NCBI GenBank assembly: GCA_020638495.1
Contig: JACKIN010000009.1
Span: 62,001-126,000 of the forward strand
Reading direction: 5' to 3'
Length of the DNA stretch: 64,000 nucleotides
From: Geminicoccaceae bacterium
GTDB taxonomy: Bacteria; Pseudomonadota; Alphaproteobacteria; Geminicoccales; Geminicoccaceae
Both the position numbers and the translations under genes were made by a program. The number at the start of each line of letters is the position of its first letter. The first letter of the stretch is position 1. Shown in pieces: positions 53,130-61,385 of this stretch. A model generated the notes under the pieces. The model was not told where the DNA came from. It was given only the letters and a program-made list of their open reading frames with translations, and did no database searches.

Positions 53130-54113
53130 TCAGTAGGCCTCGTCGATGTGGTCGGCCGCGTTCTCCTTGGTGAAGATGCGGTCGGAGACCTGGACCCAGG
53201 GCTCGATCGTCTCGCCGGCGGCGTAGCGCTTCATGGTCTCGCAGGCGAGCGGGCCGAAGAAGGGGGAGGATTCGACAGTGACCCCCATCTTGCCGTCGAT
53301 GATCGCCTGGAGCGCGTCGCGCGTGCCGTCGATGGAGACGACGAGGATGTCCTCGCCCGGCTTGCGGCCGGCGAGCTCGAGCGCCTGGATGGCGCCGATC
53401 GCCATCTCGTCGTTGTGGGCGTAGACGATGTTCACGTCGGGATGGGCCTGGAGGAGGGTCTCCATGACCTGGCGGCCGAGGTCGCGGGCGAAGTCGCCGG
53501 ACTGGGAAGCCACGATCTCCATGTTGTCGTGCTGGGCCATGACGTCGTCGAAGCCCTTCTTGCGGTCGTTGGCGGGCGACGAGCCGGTGGTGCCCTCGAG
53601 CTCGACGATGATGCCCTTCTCGCCGTCGAAGTTCTCGAGCGTCCATTCGGCGACGCGGCGGCCCTGGTCGACGAAGTCGGAGCCGAGGAAGGCCACATAG
53701 TCGCGGCCGGCCTGGGCGACGTTGGGGTCGACCGAGCGGTCGACGAGGAAGGTCGGGATGCCCGCGGCCTTGGCCTTCATGACGGCCGGGATGAGCGGCT
53801 TCTCCTCGCGCGGCGGCAGGAAGAGCACGTCGATGCCCTGGGCGATCATCGAATCGACGTCGGCCACCTGCTTGGCGGCGGAGCCGGCGGCATCGGTGGC
53901 GATCAGGTCCCAGCCGCATTCCTCGGCGGTGTCGTGGAAGGACTTGGTCTCGGCGATGCGCCAGGGGTTGTTGCTCTCCATCTGCGCGAAGCCGACCTTG
54001 TAGCGGTCCTTCTGCGCGAGCGGCGGCAGGTCCTGGGCCGCCAGGGGAACGGCGATGGCGGCGACACCGAGGCCCGCGAGGGCGGCGGTGGCCATCAGGA
54101 AACGTCGGTTCAT
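53130..54113 (-). CDS. Galactofuranose-type periplasmic binding protein (YtfQ-like)
   Basis: The 327-residue protein has a signal peptide beginning MNRRFLMATAALAG, with a Tat-like RRFLM pattern, cleaved near AAQDLPP. The mature part shows YKVGFAQMESNNPWRIAETKSF, FLPPREEKPLIPAVMKAKAAGIPTFLVDRSVD, ELEGTTGSSPANDRKKGFDDV and SQSGDFARDLGRQVMETLL, which resemble E. coli YtfQ closely in order and wording. It likely binds a furanose sugar. It is promoter-proximal in a five-gene minus-strand operon and divergent from the GntR gene. Confidence 0.92.
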   Translation of the reverse strand: MNRRFLMATAALAGLGVAAIAVPLAAQDLPPLAQKDRYKVGFAQMESNNPWRIAETKSFHDTAEECGWDLIATDAAGSAAKQVADVDSMIAQGIDVLFLPPREEKPLIPAVMKAKAAGIPTFLVDRSVDPNVAQAGRDYVAFLGSDFVDQGRRVAEWTLENFDGEKGIIVELEGTTGSSPANDRKKGFDDVMAQHDNMEIVASQSGDFARDLGRQVMETLLQAHPDVNIVYAHNDEMAIGAIQALELAGRKPGEDILVVSIDGTRDALQAIIDGKMGVTVESSPFFGPLACETMKRYAAGETIEPWVQVSDRIFTKENAADHIDEAY

Positions 54114-54336
54114 GGGATTCCTCCTTGCTGATCCGGTAGGCGGTGACTCTCGTGCGCGGCGCCCGGTCACCCGGGCCGGAGATTGCGCAGATCGTGCGTC
54201 TCTTGGCAATCGCTTGTCGCGTCAAACGCTCATTTTCGTATGACGAAACGACAACAGATTGACGGCCGGACTACCTTGCGTCAACATGATTTTCGTCGGC
54301 ATTATTGCTGCATCTGAAATGCCGGATGGGGGCGTG

Positions 54337-54353
54337 GGTATTTTGATCATACC
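54337..54353. promoter_or_regulatory. Probable GntR operator between the divergent operons
   Basis: GGTAT (54337-54341) and ATACC (54349-54353) flank TTTGATC, an inverted repeat of the size used by FadR-type GntR regulators. It lies 21 bp before the TTG start of the GntR gene in an A/T-rich stretch. It could let the regulator control itself and the transporter operon. Binding is inferred from position. Confidence 0.5.
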
Positions 54354-54374
54354 AAAAATGGCCGGAGGATAACG

Positions 54375-55112
54375 TTGGACGCCCGGATCTCGAGCGGCCG
54401 GCGGGCGGCCGATGCGATTGTCGAGCGGCTCGAGCTGCGCATCGTCTCGGGCGAGCTGCCGGACCGCACGGCGCTGCCGCCGGAGCGCGTGCTGATGGCG
54501 GAGTTCGGCGCCAGCCGCACGGTCATCCGCGAAGCGATCACGGCCCTCTCCAGCCGCGGCCTCATCGAGAACCGGCCGCGCTATCGCCCCATCGTGCGCA
54601 AGCCGGGCTTCGATGCGGCTCTCGGTGCCTTGGGCGGCATCGTCGGCCACCTGCTCGGCGAGGCGGAGGGGGTGAAGGCGCTCTTCGACAGCCGCATCTT
54701 CCTCGAGCGGGCGCTGGTGCGCGAGGCGGCGATGCATGCGCGGCGTGCCGACATCCAGGCGCTGCGCGAGGCGCTGGCCGCCAACGAGGCGGCGATTCCC
54801 GATTCCGCCAGGTTCTACGCGACGGACGTCGCCTTCCACGCGGTGCTCTACGAGATTCCGCGCAACCCCATCATGCCGGCCATCCATCGCGCCTATGTCG
54901 CCTGGCTGGCGGTGCACTGGCACCGGATGCTGCGCTCGCCGGAGCGCAACCGGGTGAACTACCAGAGCCACCGGACGATCCTCGAGGCGATCCTCGAGCG
55001 CGACCCGGATGCGGCCGAGGCGGCGCTGGCCAGTCATTTGAACGCGGCCTGGGAGTATGTGCGGGTGACGTTCGAGCCGGCGCCCGAGCGGACGGAGGCG
55101 GGGCAGCCATGA
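54375..55112 (+). CDS. GntR-family transcriptional regulator (FadR/FCD type)
   Basis: The 245-residue protein has an N-terminal winged HTH (ADAIVERLELRIVSGELPDRTALPPERVLMAEFGASRTVIREAITALSSRGL lies in about 12-65) and a C-terminal FCD ligand-binding domain (about 90-230) with the metal-binding-type residues in FYATDVAFHAVLYEI and NYQSHRTILEAILERD. It probably represses the divergent transporter operon until a sugar acid or related ligand binds. The start is TTG at 54375 with a GGAGGA site; no ATG fits. Its stop overlaps the GMC gene start. Confidence 0.91.
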   Translation: MDARISSGRRAADAIVERLELRIVSGELPDRTALPPERVLMAEFGASRTVIREAITALSSRGLIENRPRYRPIVRKPGFDAALGALGGIVGHLLGEAEGVKALFDSRIFLERALVREAAMHARRADIQALREALAANEAAIPDSARFYATDVAFHAVLYEIPRNPIMPAIHRAYVAWLAVHWHRMLRSPERNRVNYQSHRTILEAILERDPDAAEAALASHLNAAWEYVRVTFEPAPERTEAGQP

Positions 55113-56725
55113 GCGAGCGCTTCGATCACATCGTCGTCGGCGGCGGGGCCTCGGGCTGCACCGTGGCCGGGCGGCTGGCCCGGGCCGGGGCCAGGGTGCT
55201 GCTGCTGGAGGCGGGGCTCTCGAACCGCCATCCGCTGCTCGACATGCCGCCCGGCATCTTCAAGATGATCAACGGCTCGAAGTTCATGCGCTACCACCAG
55301 ACCGTGCCGCAGGCGCATCTGGGCGGCCGTGTGCACGACATCCCGCAAGGCAGGGTGCTGGGCGGCGGCTCGTCGGTGAACGCGCAGGTCTACATGCGCG
55401 GCCGGCCCTCGGACTACGACGCCTGGCACGAGATCCTGCGGGGCAACAACGATGCCGTGGGCTGGAGCTGGCAGGACGTGCTGCCGCATTTTCGGGCGAT
55501 GGAGGGCAACAATCGGCTGAACGACGAGCGGCACGGCACATCGGGGCCGCTCCTGGTCTCCGATCCCGGGCACATCAACGAGGTCTCGCGCTGGTTCGTC
55601 CAGGCGGTGCAGGGGCTGGGCGAGCCCTTCAACCCGGACTTCAACGGGCCGAGCCAGCGCGGCGTCGGCTTCTACCAGTTCACCAACAGGAACGGCCGGC
55701 GGAGCTCCGCGGCCTATGCCTTCCTCACGCCGGAGGAGCAGAACCCGGCGCTCACCGTCCGGCTCGAGGCGGAGGTGCGGAAGGTCGAGATCGAGGGGGG
55801 CCGGGCGGTCGGCGTCACCTGGCGTGACAAGGCCGGGGCGATGGTCACCGCCCATGCGGATGGCGAGGTGATCCTCGCCGCCGGGGCGCTGGCGACGCCG
55901 CAGCTCATGATGCTCTCGGGGCTCGGCCCCGCGGATCACCTGGTGGAGCACGGCATCGAGTGTATCGCGGACCTGCCCGGGGTCGGGCAGAACCTGATCG
56001 ACCACCCCGAGGTGCCGATGGTCGCCAATGCCAACGGGCCCTACGGCTACTACCGCCAGGGCGTGGGGTGGCGGATGCTCTGGAACGGGCTGCAGCTCAA
56101 GCTCTTCGGGTCGGGGCCGGTCACCTCGGCCGGGGTCGAGGCCGGGGCCTTCGTCAACCCGACCGACCACGAGGCGCCGCCGACCATCCAGGCTTTCTGC
56201 GTGCCCATCGTCTATCTCGACCGGGACACGCTGGGCCTGGTCGAGGACGGCTACGGGCTGACCATCACGACGGTCGTGGTCAAGCCGCGCTCGCGCGGCG
56301 AATTGCGCCTCAGGAGCGCTGATCCGGCGGCCATGCCGCTGGTCTCGCCCAACCTCCTGAAGGACGAGGCCGACATGGCGGCCATGGTCGCGGGCCAGCG
56401 CTTCTTCCTGCGCGCCTTCGCCGAAAGCCCGCTTCGGGAGCGGATCGCCAGGGTCGCCATCCCCGATCCGGCCGATGCCAGCGACGCGGCGTTGGCGGCG
56501 CACTGCCGGCGCTTCGTCAAGACCAACTACCACCCGGCCGGCACGGCGCGGATGGGGGCGGATGGCGACCGCATGGCGGTGCTCGATGCGCGGCTTCGGG
56601 TGCGCGGCGTCGACGGGCTTCGGGTCTGCGACATGTCGGCCGTGCCGGACATCAATGCGGGCAACACCAATGCGCCGGCGATGATGCTCGGTCATCGCTG
56701 CGCCGAATTGGTCCTGGGCGGCTGA
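55109..56725 (+). CDS. GMC-family FAD-dependent oxidoreductase
   Basis: The 538-residue flavoprotein oxidises an alcohol or sugar. It has the FAD motif VVGGGASGCTVAGRLA (9-24), the GMC signature GRVLGGGSSVNAQVYMRG (about 84-101), a second motif GALATPQLMMLSGLGP, the active-site His in NYHPAGTARMG and the C-terminal DINAGNTNAPAMMLG. Choline dehydrogenase-like enzymes and sugar-polyol dehydrogenases belong here. It is coupled (ATGA) to the GntR gene, and with the divergent importer and the enolase-superfamily enzyme it suggests uptake and oxidation of a sugar to an acid that is then dehydrated. Confidence 0.91.
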   Translation: MSERFDHIVVGGGASGCTVAGRLARAGARVLLLEAGLSNRHPLLDMPPGIFKMINGSKFMRYHQTVPQAHLGGRVHDIPQGRVLGGGSSVNAQVYMRGRPSDYDAWHEILRGNNDAVGWSWQDVLPHFRAMEGNNRLNDERHGTSGPLLVSDPGHINEVSRWFVQAVQGLGEPFNPDFNGPSQRGVGFYQFTNRNGRRSSAAYAFLTPEEQNPALTVRLEAEVRKVEIEGGRAVGVTWRDKAGAMVTAHADGEVILAAGALATPQLMMLSGLGPADHLVEHGIECIADLPGVGQNLIDHPEVPMVANANGPYGYYRQGVGWRMLWNGLQLKLFGSGPVTSAGVEAGAFVNPTDHEAPPTIQAFCVPIVYLDRDTLGLVEDGYGLTITTVVVKPRSRGELRLRSADPAAMPLVSPNLLKDEADMAAMVAGQRFFLRAFAESPLRERIARVAIPDPADASDAALAAHCRRFVKTNYHPAGTARMGADGDRMAVLDARLRVRGVDGLRVCDMSAVPDINAGNTNAPAMMLGHRCAELVLGG

Positions 56726-56737
56726 ACCGGGGGCCTG

Positions 56738-56815
56738 CTAGGTCAGGGCCGCGATCACGATCATGGCCATCAGCGCTGCCGCCGCTGTCCAGCCGGGAAG
56801 ATCCTCGATCCGCAT
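56738..56815 (-). CDS. Possible 25-residue single-span membrane microprotein
   Basis: A short frame encodes MRIEDLPGWTAAAALMAM followed by IVIAALT, a short polar head and one hydrophobic segment. It has a good GAGGAG ribosome site six bases before the ATG, and the gap around it (56726-57091) has no other gene. Microproteins of this kind exist in many bacteria, but a hydrophobic 25-codon frame could occur by chance in G/C-rich DNA. It ends tail-to-tail with the GMC gene. Confidence 0.45.
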   Translation of the reverse strand: MRIEDLPGWTAAAALMAMIVIAALT

Positions 56816-57091
56816 CAGTGCTCCTCAGCCGGCGCTGCGGGCCGGCCACCGATTTCGGAACAATGATCATCATAGCCTGAAGTTGATTCCGCGCCAATCG
56901 GGTAAAAGCATTGATCAGGATGAGACCAGGGGTTTCACGAGCGATCATGGATTCTCTGCACCTGCTCGCGGAAGATATGCGCTGCTCGCGTTTCCGGCAC
57001 GGTGTCCGGGTATCGGTGCTCGTTCGTCTCGCGTCATCCGCACCAAGCTTGCCGCTTTCTTCAACCGGGGCGGGCGGGCACGTCGTATCGC
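56816..57091. other. Gene-free spacer before the glycan operon end
   Basis: No gene is visible. ACAATGATCATCATAGCC near 56862-56879 contains a TGATCA palindrome in A/T-rich DNA and could be a promoter for the microprotein on the minus strand. The rest holds no clear repeats or terminator, although the glycan operon (minus strand) ends here and a terminator would be expected. Confidence 0.4.
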
Positions 57092-58072
57092 TCACCTTGC
57101 CGGCCTGGCGGCCCTGAGCGAGTCCGTCAGCTCGCAGAGGCCGCCGATGGCGGCGACGACGATCTGATAGGCCAGCACGCAGAGGGCGATGGCGAGCGCG
57201 TCGCTCTCGGGCACGGCGAAGGGCGTCAGAAGGACGACGAAGCCGACCTCGCGCACGCCCAGTCCCGCCGGCGAGAGCGGGACGAGCATGGCGACGTTCA
57301 GCGCCATGCGCACCCAGAGGCTCGCGACGAAGCCGAGGTCCAGGCCGAAGGCGGCGGCGAAGGCCGCGAGGGCGGCAGCGCTGCAGAGATGGCGCAGGAC
57401 GACCAGCGCCACCGGGACCAGGTGCAGAGGGAGGCTGGTCGTGCCGCCGGCCCCGCCGAGTCGGCGGAGCGTGCGGCGGATCCGGCGCCGGCGCTGCGGC
57501 GCCAAGGGCAGGAGCGGGACGAACCGGCCGGCGACCAAGAGGCGGATGCGCCGGTGATGGGCGGCGAGCCAGGCGGCGAGCGCCAGTCCGGCGATGCCGG
57601 ACAGCAGCAGGAGCCAGACCGGCCAGGTGGCGCCGATGGCGGGCCGGACCGCGACGAGGGCGAGGCAGGCGAGGGCGGCGGCGGCCCAGATGTTGACCAG
57701 GCGATTGGTGAGGATGGCGCCGATCAGCGAGGCCATTGGCCGGCCGGGCCCCTGGAGCCTGAGGACGCGGGCGGCGCCGCCGGCGACCACGCCGAAGGGG
57801 GCGGTGAAGGTGTAGAAATGGCCGGCGATGTCGGTGCGGACGACTTCCGCGAGCGGCGGGGCGATGCCGCGCAGGCGGAGCGTGGCGTAGAAGGCAGCGC
57901 TGCTGGCCACGGCGGCGGCCGCCATCCAGGCCATGCCGAGGGCGAGGAGGCCCGGCCGGGCATCGCGCCAGGCGTCGAGCACCGTCGCGGGCGGGATCGC
58001 GAGGAAGAGGGCGCCCAAGGCCAGGGCCGCGACCGCGATCCGGAGCCTCGCCCAGGGGATTTTGTCAGGCAT
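57092..58072 (-). CDS. Lysylphosphatidylglycerol synthetase-like membrane protein (UPF0104 type)
   Basis: The 326-residue integral membrane protein has about eight hydrophobic segments and no soluble catalytic domain. Family-like features are HFYTFTAPFGVVAGGAARVLRLQ in the second quarter and LVPLSPAGLGVREVGFVVLLTPF near 270-292, the pattern of LPG_synthase_TM/UPF0104 proteins proposed to move lipids or lipid-linked sugars. It is the last gene of the operon, overlapping the upstream glycosyltransferase by eight bases. In this setting it may handle a lipid-linked glycan; that is inference. Confidence 0.85.
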   Translation of the reverse strand: MPDKIPWARLRIAVAALALGALFLAIPPATVLDAWRDARPGLLALGMAWMAAAAVASSAAFYATLRLRGIAPPLAEVVRTDIAGHFYTFTAPFGVVAGGAARVLRLQGPGRPMASLIGAILTNRLVNIWAAAALACLALVAVRPAIGATWPVWLLLLSGIAGLALAAWLAAHHRRIRLLVAGRFVPLLPLAPQRRRRIRRTLRRLGGAGGTTSLPLHLVPVALVVLRHLCSAAALAAFAAAFGLDLGFVASLWVRMALNVAMLVPLSPAGLGVREVGFVVLLTPFAVPESDALAIALCVLAYQIVVAAIGGLCELTDSLRAARPAR

Positions 58073-59204
58073 CGGCAGGCTTCGCCCGTTCGGCCAGGAC
58101 CTGGCGATAGAGCCGCTCGTGCGTCGCCGCCACCGTCGTCCAGGTGAAGGCGCGCTCGAAATGCCGGCGCGCCCGGGCGCCGAGCCGGGCGCGGAGCGCC
58201 GGGTCGCCGATCAGCCGGTCGAGGGCGGCGCCGAGCGCCGGCACGTCGCCGCTCGGCACCAGGAGCGCCGCGTCGCCCACCACCTCGGCACAGCCGGTAT
58301 CGGCGGTGGTGACGATCGCCATGCCGGCGGCCATCGCCTCGAGCAGCGAGACCGGGAAGTTCTCGGCGCTCGAGGGCAAGACGAAGATGGCGGTCTTCTC
58401 GAGCAGGTCGCGGAGCTTTTGGTCGTCGTTGTCGAGCCAGCCGTGGAAGGTCACGGGCAGGCCGAGGCGGGCGGCCTGCGCCTCGAGGGCGGCCCTTTGC
58501 GGCCCCGCGCCGACGATGTCGATCGGCACCGGCCGCCGGAGCCCCGCTGCGGCGTCGAGGAGGTGATGGAGGCCCTTGCGCTCGAAGAGGCGGGTGACGC
58601 TGAGCAGGGCCAAGCGCCTCGGCTGGTCGGGGCTGAAGCGGGCCTCGTCCAGCCCGTTGGGGATGACGACCGGGGCGGCTTCGGGTGCGGCCCGCACGAT
58701 CGAGTCCCTGAGGCCCATGGAGGCGCAGACGACGCGGTCGGCGGAAGCGACGATGCGGCGCCAGAGCGGGGCGAGCAGGCGGTGGGCGAGCCTGAAGCGA
58801 TGCGGGTTGTAGCCCGGCACGTCGGAGCCGTGCGCGGTGGCGATGAAGCGCAGGCCGGTCAGCCGGCGCATGAGCCAGGCGACGAGCCCGTCGGGCAGGA
58901 GGAAATGGACATGGGCGAGATCGGCAGCACGGTCGGGGCGGTCGCGCAGGACGGCCACGAGCATGGCGGCGGCGTAGACGAGGAGCTCCGGCGCGTTGCT
59001 CCGGTCGGCCCGGCGCCGCCAGGTCCGGACCCGGCGCACCCGCACGGCGCCGTCGAACGCCTCCGCCGGCAGGCCGGGCATGCGGCTGGTGTAGATCGTC
59101 ACGGCGTGGCCGGCCTCGGCGAGGGCGCGGGCGAGGCCGGCGACCACCCGGCTGCCGCCGCCGCCGAGCGGCGGGTATTCGTAGCAGAGGATGAGGATGT
59201 TCAA
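58065..59204 (-). CDS. GT4-family glycosyltransferase 1
   Basis: The 379-residue enzyme has a GT-B fold. It starts MNILILCYEYPPLGGGGSRVVAGLARAL, has FIATAHGSDVPGYN, and the nucleotide-sugar domain LLSVTRLFERKGLHHLLDA with FVLPSSAENFPVSLLEAMAAGMAIV, containing the E-x7-E motif of retaining GT4 enzymes. It acts at the cytoplasmic face, adding a sugar to an acceptor. It overlaps the second glycosyltransferase gene by four bases and its downstream membrane-protein partner by eight. Donor and acceptor are unknown. Confidence 0.91.
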   Translation of the reverse strand: MNILILCYEYPPLGGGGSRVVAGLARALAEAGHAVTIYTSRMPGLPAEAFDGAVRVRRVRTWRRRADRSNAPELLVYAAAMLVAVLRDRPDRAADLAHVHFLLPDGLVAWLMRRLTGLRFIATAHGSDVPGYNPHRFRLAHRLLAPLWRRIVASADRVVCASMGLRDSIVRAAPEAAPVVIPNGLDEARFSPDQPRRLALLSVTRLFERKGLHHLLDAAAGLRRPVPIDIVGAGPQRAALEAQAARLGLPVTFHGWLDNDDQKLRDLLEKTAIFVLPSSAENFPVSLLEAMAAGMAIVTTADTGCAEVVGDAALLVPSGDVPALGAALDRLIGDPALRARLGARARRHFERAFTWTTVAATHERLYRQVLAERAKPADA

Positions 59205-60352
59205 GCCGGCCTCGCCCCGGGCGACGGGCGCCAGCGCCGTGGCGGCTTCGTTGCGAGAAGCCGCTCGTAGAGCGACAGATGAAGGTCGACGACGTGGTCG
59301 AGCTCGAAGCTGGCGGCGACGTGCGCGCGGCCGGCGGCGCCCTTGGCGCGCCAGGCATCGCCACTCAGCAGCCGCTCGAGGCCGGCCCTGAAGTCGCCGT
59401 CCGCGACCGCCTCGCCGAAGCGGCTGGTGATGCCGCCGGGGTCGACCTCGGCGAGAAGGGCGCAGCCGTGGGCGAGGGCTTCGAGGAAGGCGGTCGGCAG
59501 GCCCTCGCGCCCGGCGGTGTTGACGAGCACCCAGGCCGCCGCGAGCCGGCGCTCGAGGGCGTCGCTGGCGAACTGGTCGATGAAGCCGGCGAGCTCGAGA
59601 TTGGCGATGCCGGCGGCGCGGGCGCGCAGCTCTGCTTCGTAGGCCGGGTCGCGCGAGCGGCCGATGGCGACGAAGCGGATGGCGGGCATGGCCCGGGCGA
59701 GCTCGATGAAGCGCTCGGGCCGCTTGCGGCGATCCCAGCGGCCGACCGAGATCACGGTCGGTGTGGCAGCCTTGACCGGCTCGGGCGGCAGCCGCACGGG
59801 TGTCGGCAGGAGGCCGATCCGGTCCGCGTCGAGACCGTACTTGCGCGCGATTTCCGCCACGAGGTGCGGCGAGGCGGCGAAGATGCCGTCCATGCGGCGG
59901 ACGGCGGCGGCGACGCCGGGGCCGTCCTCGAAGAGCCAGTTGGCCAGGACCTGGGCGCGGCCGAGCGACGGCCGGGCGAGCTCGATCCGCCAGTCGCGCA
60001 GCGACTTGGGGTCGCGGCAGGTGACGACGTGCCGGCTGGCCGGCCGGGCGGCGAGGGCGATGGCGGTGGCGAGCGAGGGGTGCTGGCTGTGGTGGATGTC
60101 GGCATCGATCGTGCGCGCGATGCCGGCGATCCGGTCGGGGCGGTGCGGCGGGTAGCCGTGCACCGTCATCCCGTCGAGACGCTCCACGGGGCGCTGGCCA
60201 CCGCGCAGCGGCACGATGGCGTGCACCTCGACGCCGCGCCGGGCGAGGGCGGCGCCGGTGATCCGTGTCGCCCGGCCGAACCCGCCATATTTGCCGAAGG
60301 CGAAGATCTCGACGCAGAGCAGGCAGAGGCGGAGCGGCCGCTTGGCGGGCAT
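59201..60352 (-). CDS. GT4-family glycosyltransferase 2
   Basis: The 383-residue protein begins KRPLRLCLLCVEIFAFGKYGGFGRATRITGAALARRGVEV. It carries the donor-binding half PTVISVGRWDRRKRPERFIELARAMP and AGREGLPTAFLEALAHGCALL with the E-x7-E motif. HHSQHPSLATAIAL and RHVVTCRDPKSLRDW form the acceptor-side loops. The ATG at 60352 was preferred over one at 60388 because it lies one base after the stop of the aldo/keto reductase gene. It follows the usual tight spacing of this operon and probably acts on the same glycan as the other GT4 enzyme. Confidence 0.9.
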   Translation of the reverse strand: MPAKRPLRLCLLCVEIFAFGKYGGFGRATRITGAALARRGVEVHAIVPLRGGQRPVERLDGMTVHGYPPHRPDRIAGIARTIDADIHHSQHPSLATAIALAARPASRHVVTCRDPKSLRDWRIELARPSLGRAQVLANWLFEDGPGVAAAVRRMDGIFAASPHLVAEIARKYGLDADRIGLLPTPVRLPPEPVKAATPTVISVGRWDRRKRPERFIELARAMPAIRFVAIGRSRDPAYEAELRARAAGIANLELAGFIDQFASDALERRLAAAWVLVNTAGREGLPTAFLEALAHGCALLAEVDPGGITSRFGEAVADGDFRAGLERLLSGDAWRAKGAAGRAHVAASFELDHVVDLHLSLYERLLATKPPRRWRPSPGARPA

Positions 60353-60353
60353 C

Positions 60354-61385
60354 TCAAGCGGCGTGCCGGACCGGGCCCTGGAGCCCATCGGTCTGGCGGC
60401 GGACCGCCTCGATGCATTGCCGGTCGCTGTCGCTCAGGGGCGGCACCTCGATGCTGCCGACGTTCTCGCGCAGCTGGTCGACGGTGACGGCGCGCGGCAC
60501 GACGATGTCGACGCCCGGCATGTCGAGCACGAAGCGGATGGCGGCCTGGGCGAGGGTGCGGTCCTCGCGGATGAGCGCCCGGAGCTGACGTGCGGCCCGC
60601 ATGCGCTCGGCCTGGTCGTGCCGATAGGCGGAGCTGTCGCCCATCAGGTCGTCGTGATCGTTGGTCAAGAGGCCGATCGCCTTGGGATGGCGGGCGAGGA
60701 CCGCGACGCCTCGGGCCTGCGCCGCGTCGATCAGCTCCGGCACGCCCTTCTGCTCGAGGCAGTTGATGGCGAGCTGGACGGTGGCGTTGCCGTCATGCTC
60801 GAGCGCCGCCATCGCGTCCTCGATATGCAGGCAGGCGACGCCGTAATGGCGGATTTTCCCCTGTCGCTTGAGCCTTTCCGCCGCATCGTAGAGCCGGCCG
60901 TCCCGCAGCGCCTCCGCGGGGGGCTTGTAGAACTGGAAGAGATCGAGCCGGTCCGTGCGCAGGCGCTCGAGGCTGCGCTCGACCGAGCGGACGATGTAGT
61001 CGGGATCGAAGCTGAAGCGGCCCTGGGCGAGGCGCAGCTTGTGCAGCGACCTCCTGGCCGGCTTCAGCGCGGCGCTGATCGGCCGGACGAGATCGCGCAG
61101 CCGCAGCGCCGTGCGGGTCAGCGGCGCGTAGTCGTAGCCGGCCTTGGAGGTGATGATGACCTTGTCGCGCACCGGTCCGAGGCAGCGGCCCAGGAGCCGT
61201 TCGGCGGCGCCGAGCGAATGGTGGTCCGACACGTCGAAGAAGGTGACGCCTCGCTCGACCGCTTCGGCGAGCACGCGCTCGGACTGGCTGTCGTCGCGGT
61301 GAAAAAGCCCGCCGCCGAGCGACTGGCAGCCGAGGCCGATGGCGGAAACGCGAAGATCGGTGCGGCCGAGGGTGCGATAGATCAT
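60354..61385 (-). CDS. Aldo/keto reductase, paralog A
   Basis: The 343-residue NAD(P)H-dependent oxidoreductase has the AKR start MIYRTLGRTDLRVSAIGLGCQSLGGGLF. Where paralog B keeps the catalytic pattern FFDTADHYSQG, this protein reads FFDVSDHHSLGAAERLLG, with His in place of the usual Tyr after Asp-His. KVIITSKAGYDY holds the catalytic Lys, and IRHYGVACLHIEDAM, QLAINCLEQ and IVVPRAVTVDQL follow. It is clearly related to the next gene in the operon (ATGA overlap), and the two may work as a pair on a nucleotide sugar. Confidence 0.9.
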   Translation of the reverse strand: MIYRTLGRTDLRVSAIGLGCQSLGGGLFHRDDSQSERVLAEAVERGVTFFDVSDHHSLGAAERLLGRCLGPVRDKVIITSKAGYDYAPLTRTALRLRDLVRPISAALKPARRSLHKLRLAQGRFSFDPDYIVRSVERSLERLRTDRLDLFQFYKPPAEALRDGRLYDAAERLKRQGKIRHYGVACLHIEDAMAALEHDGNATVQLAINCLEQKGVPELIDAAQARGVAVLARHPKAIGLLTNDHDDLMGDSSAYRHDQAERMRAARQLRALIREDRTLAQAAIRFVLDMPGVDIVVPRAVTVDQLRENVGSIEVPPLSDSDRQCIEAVRRQTDGLQGPVRHAA

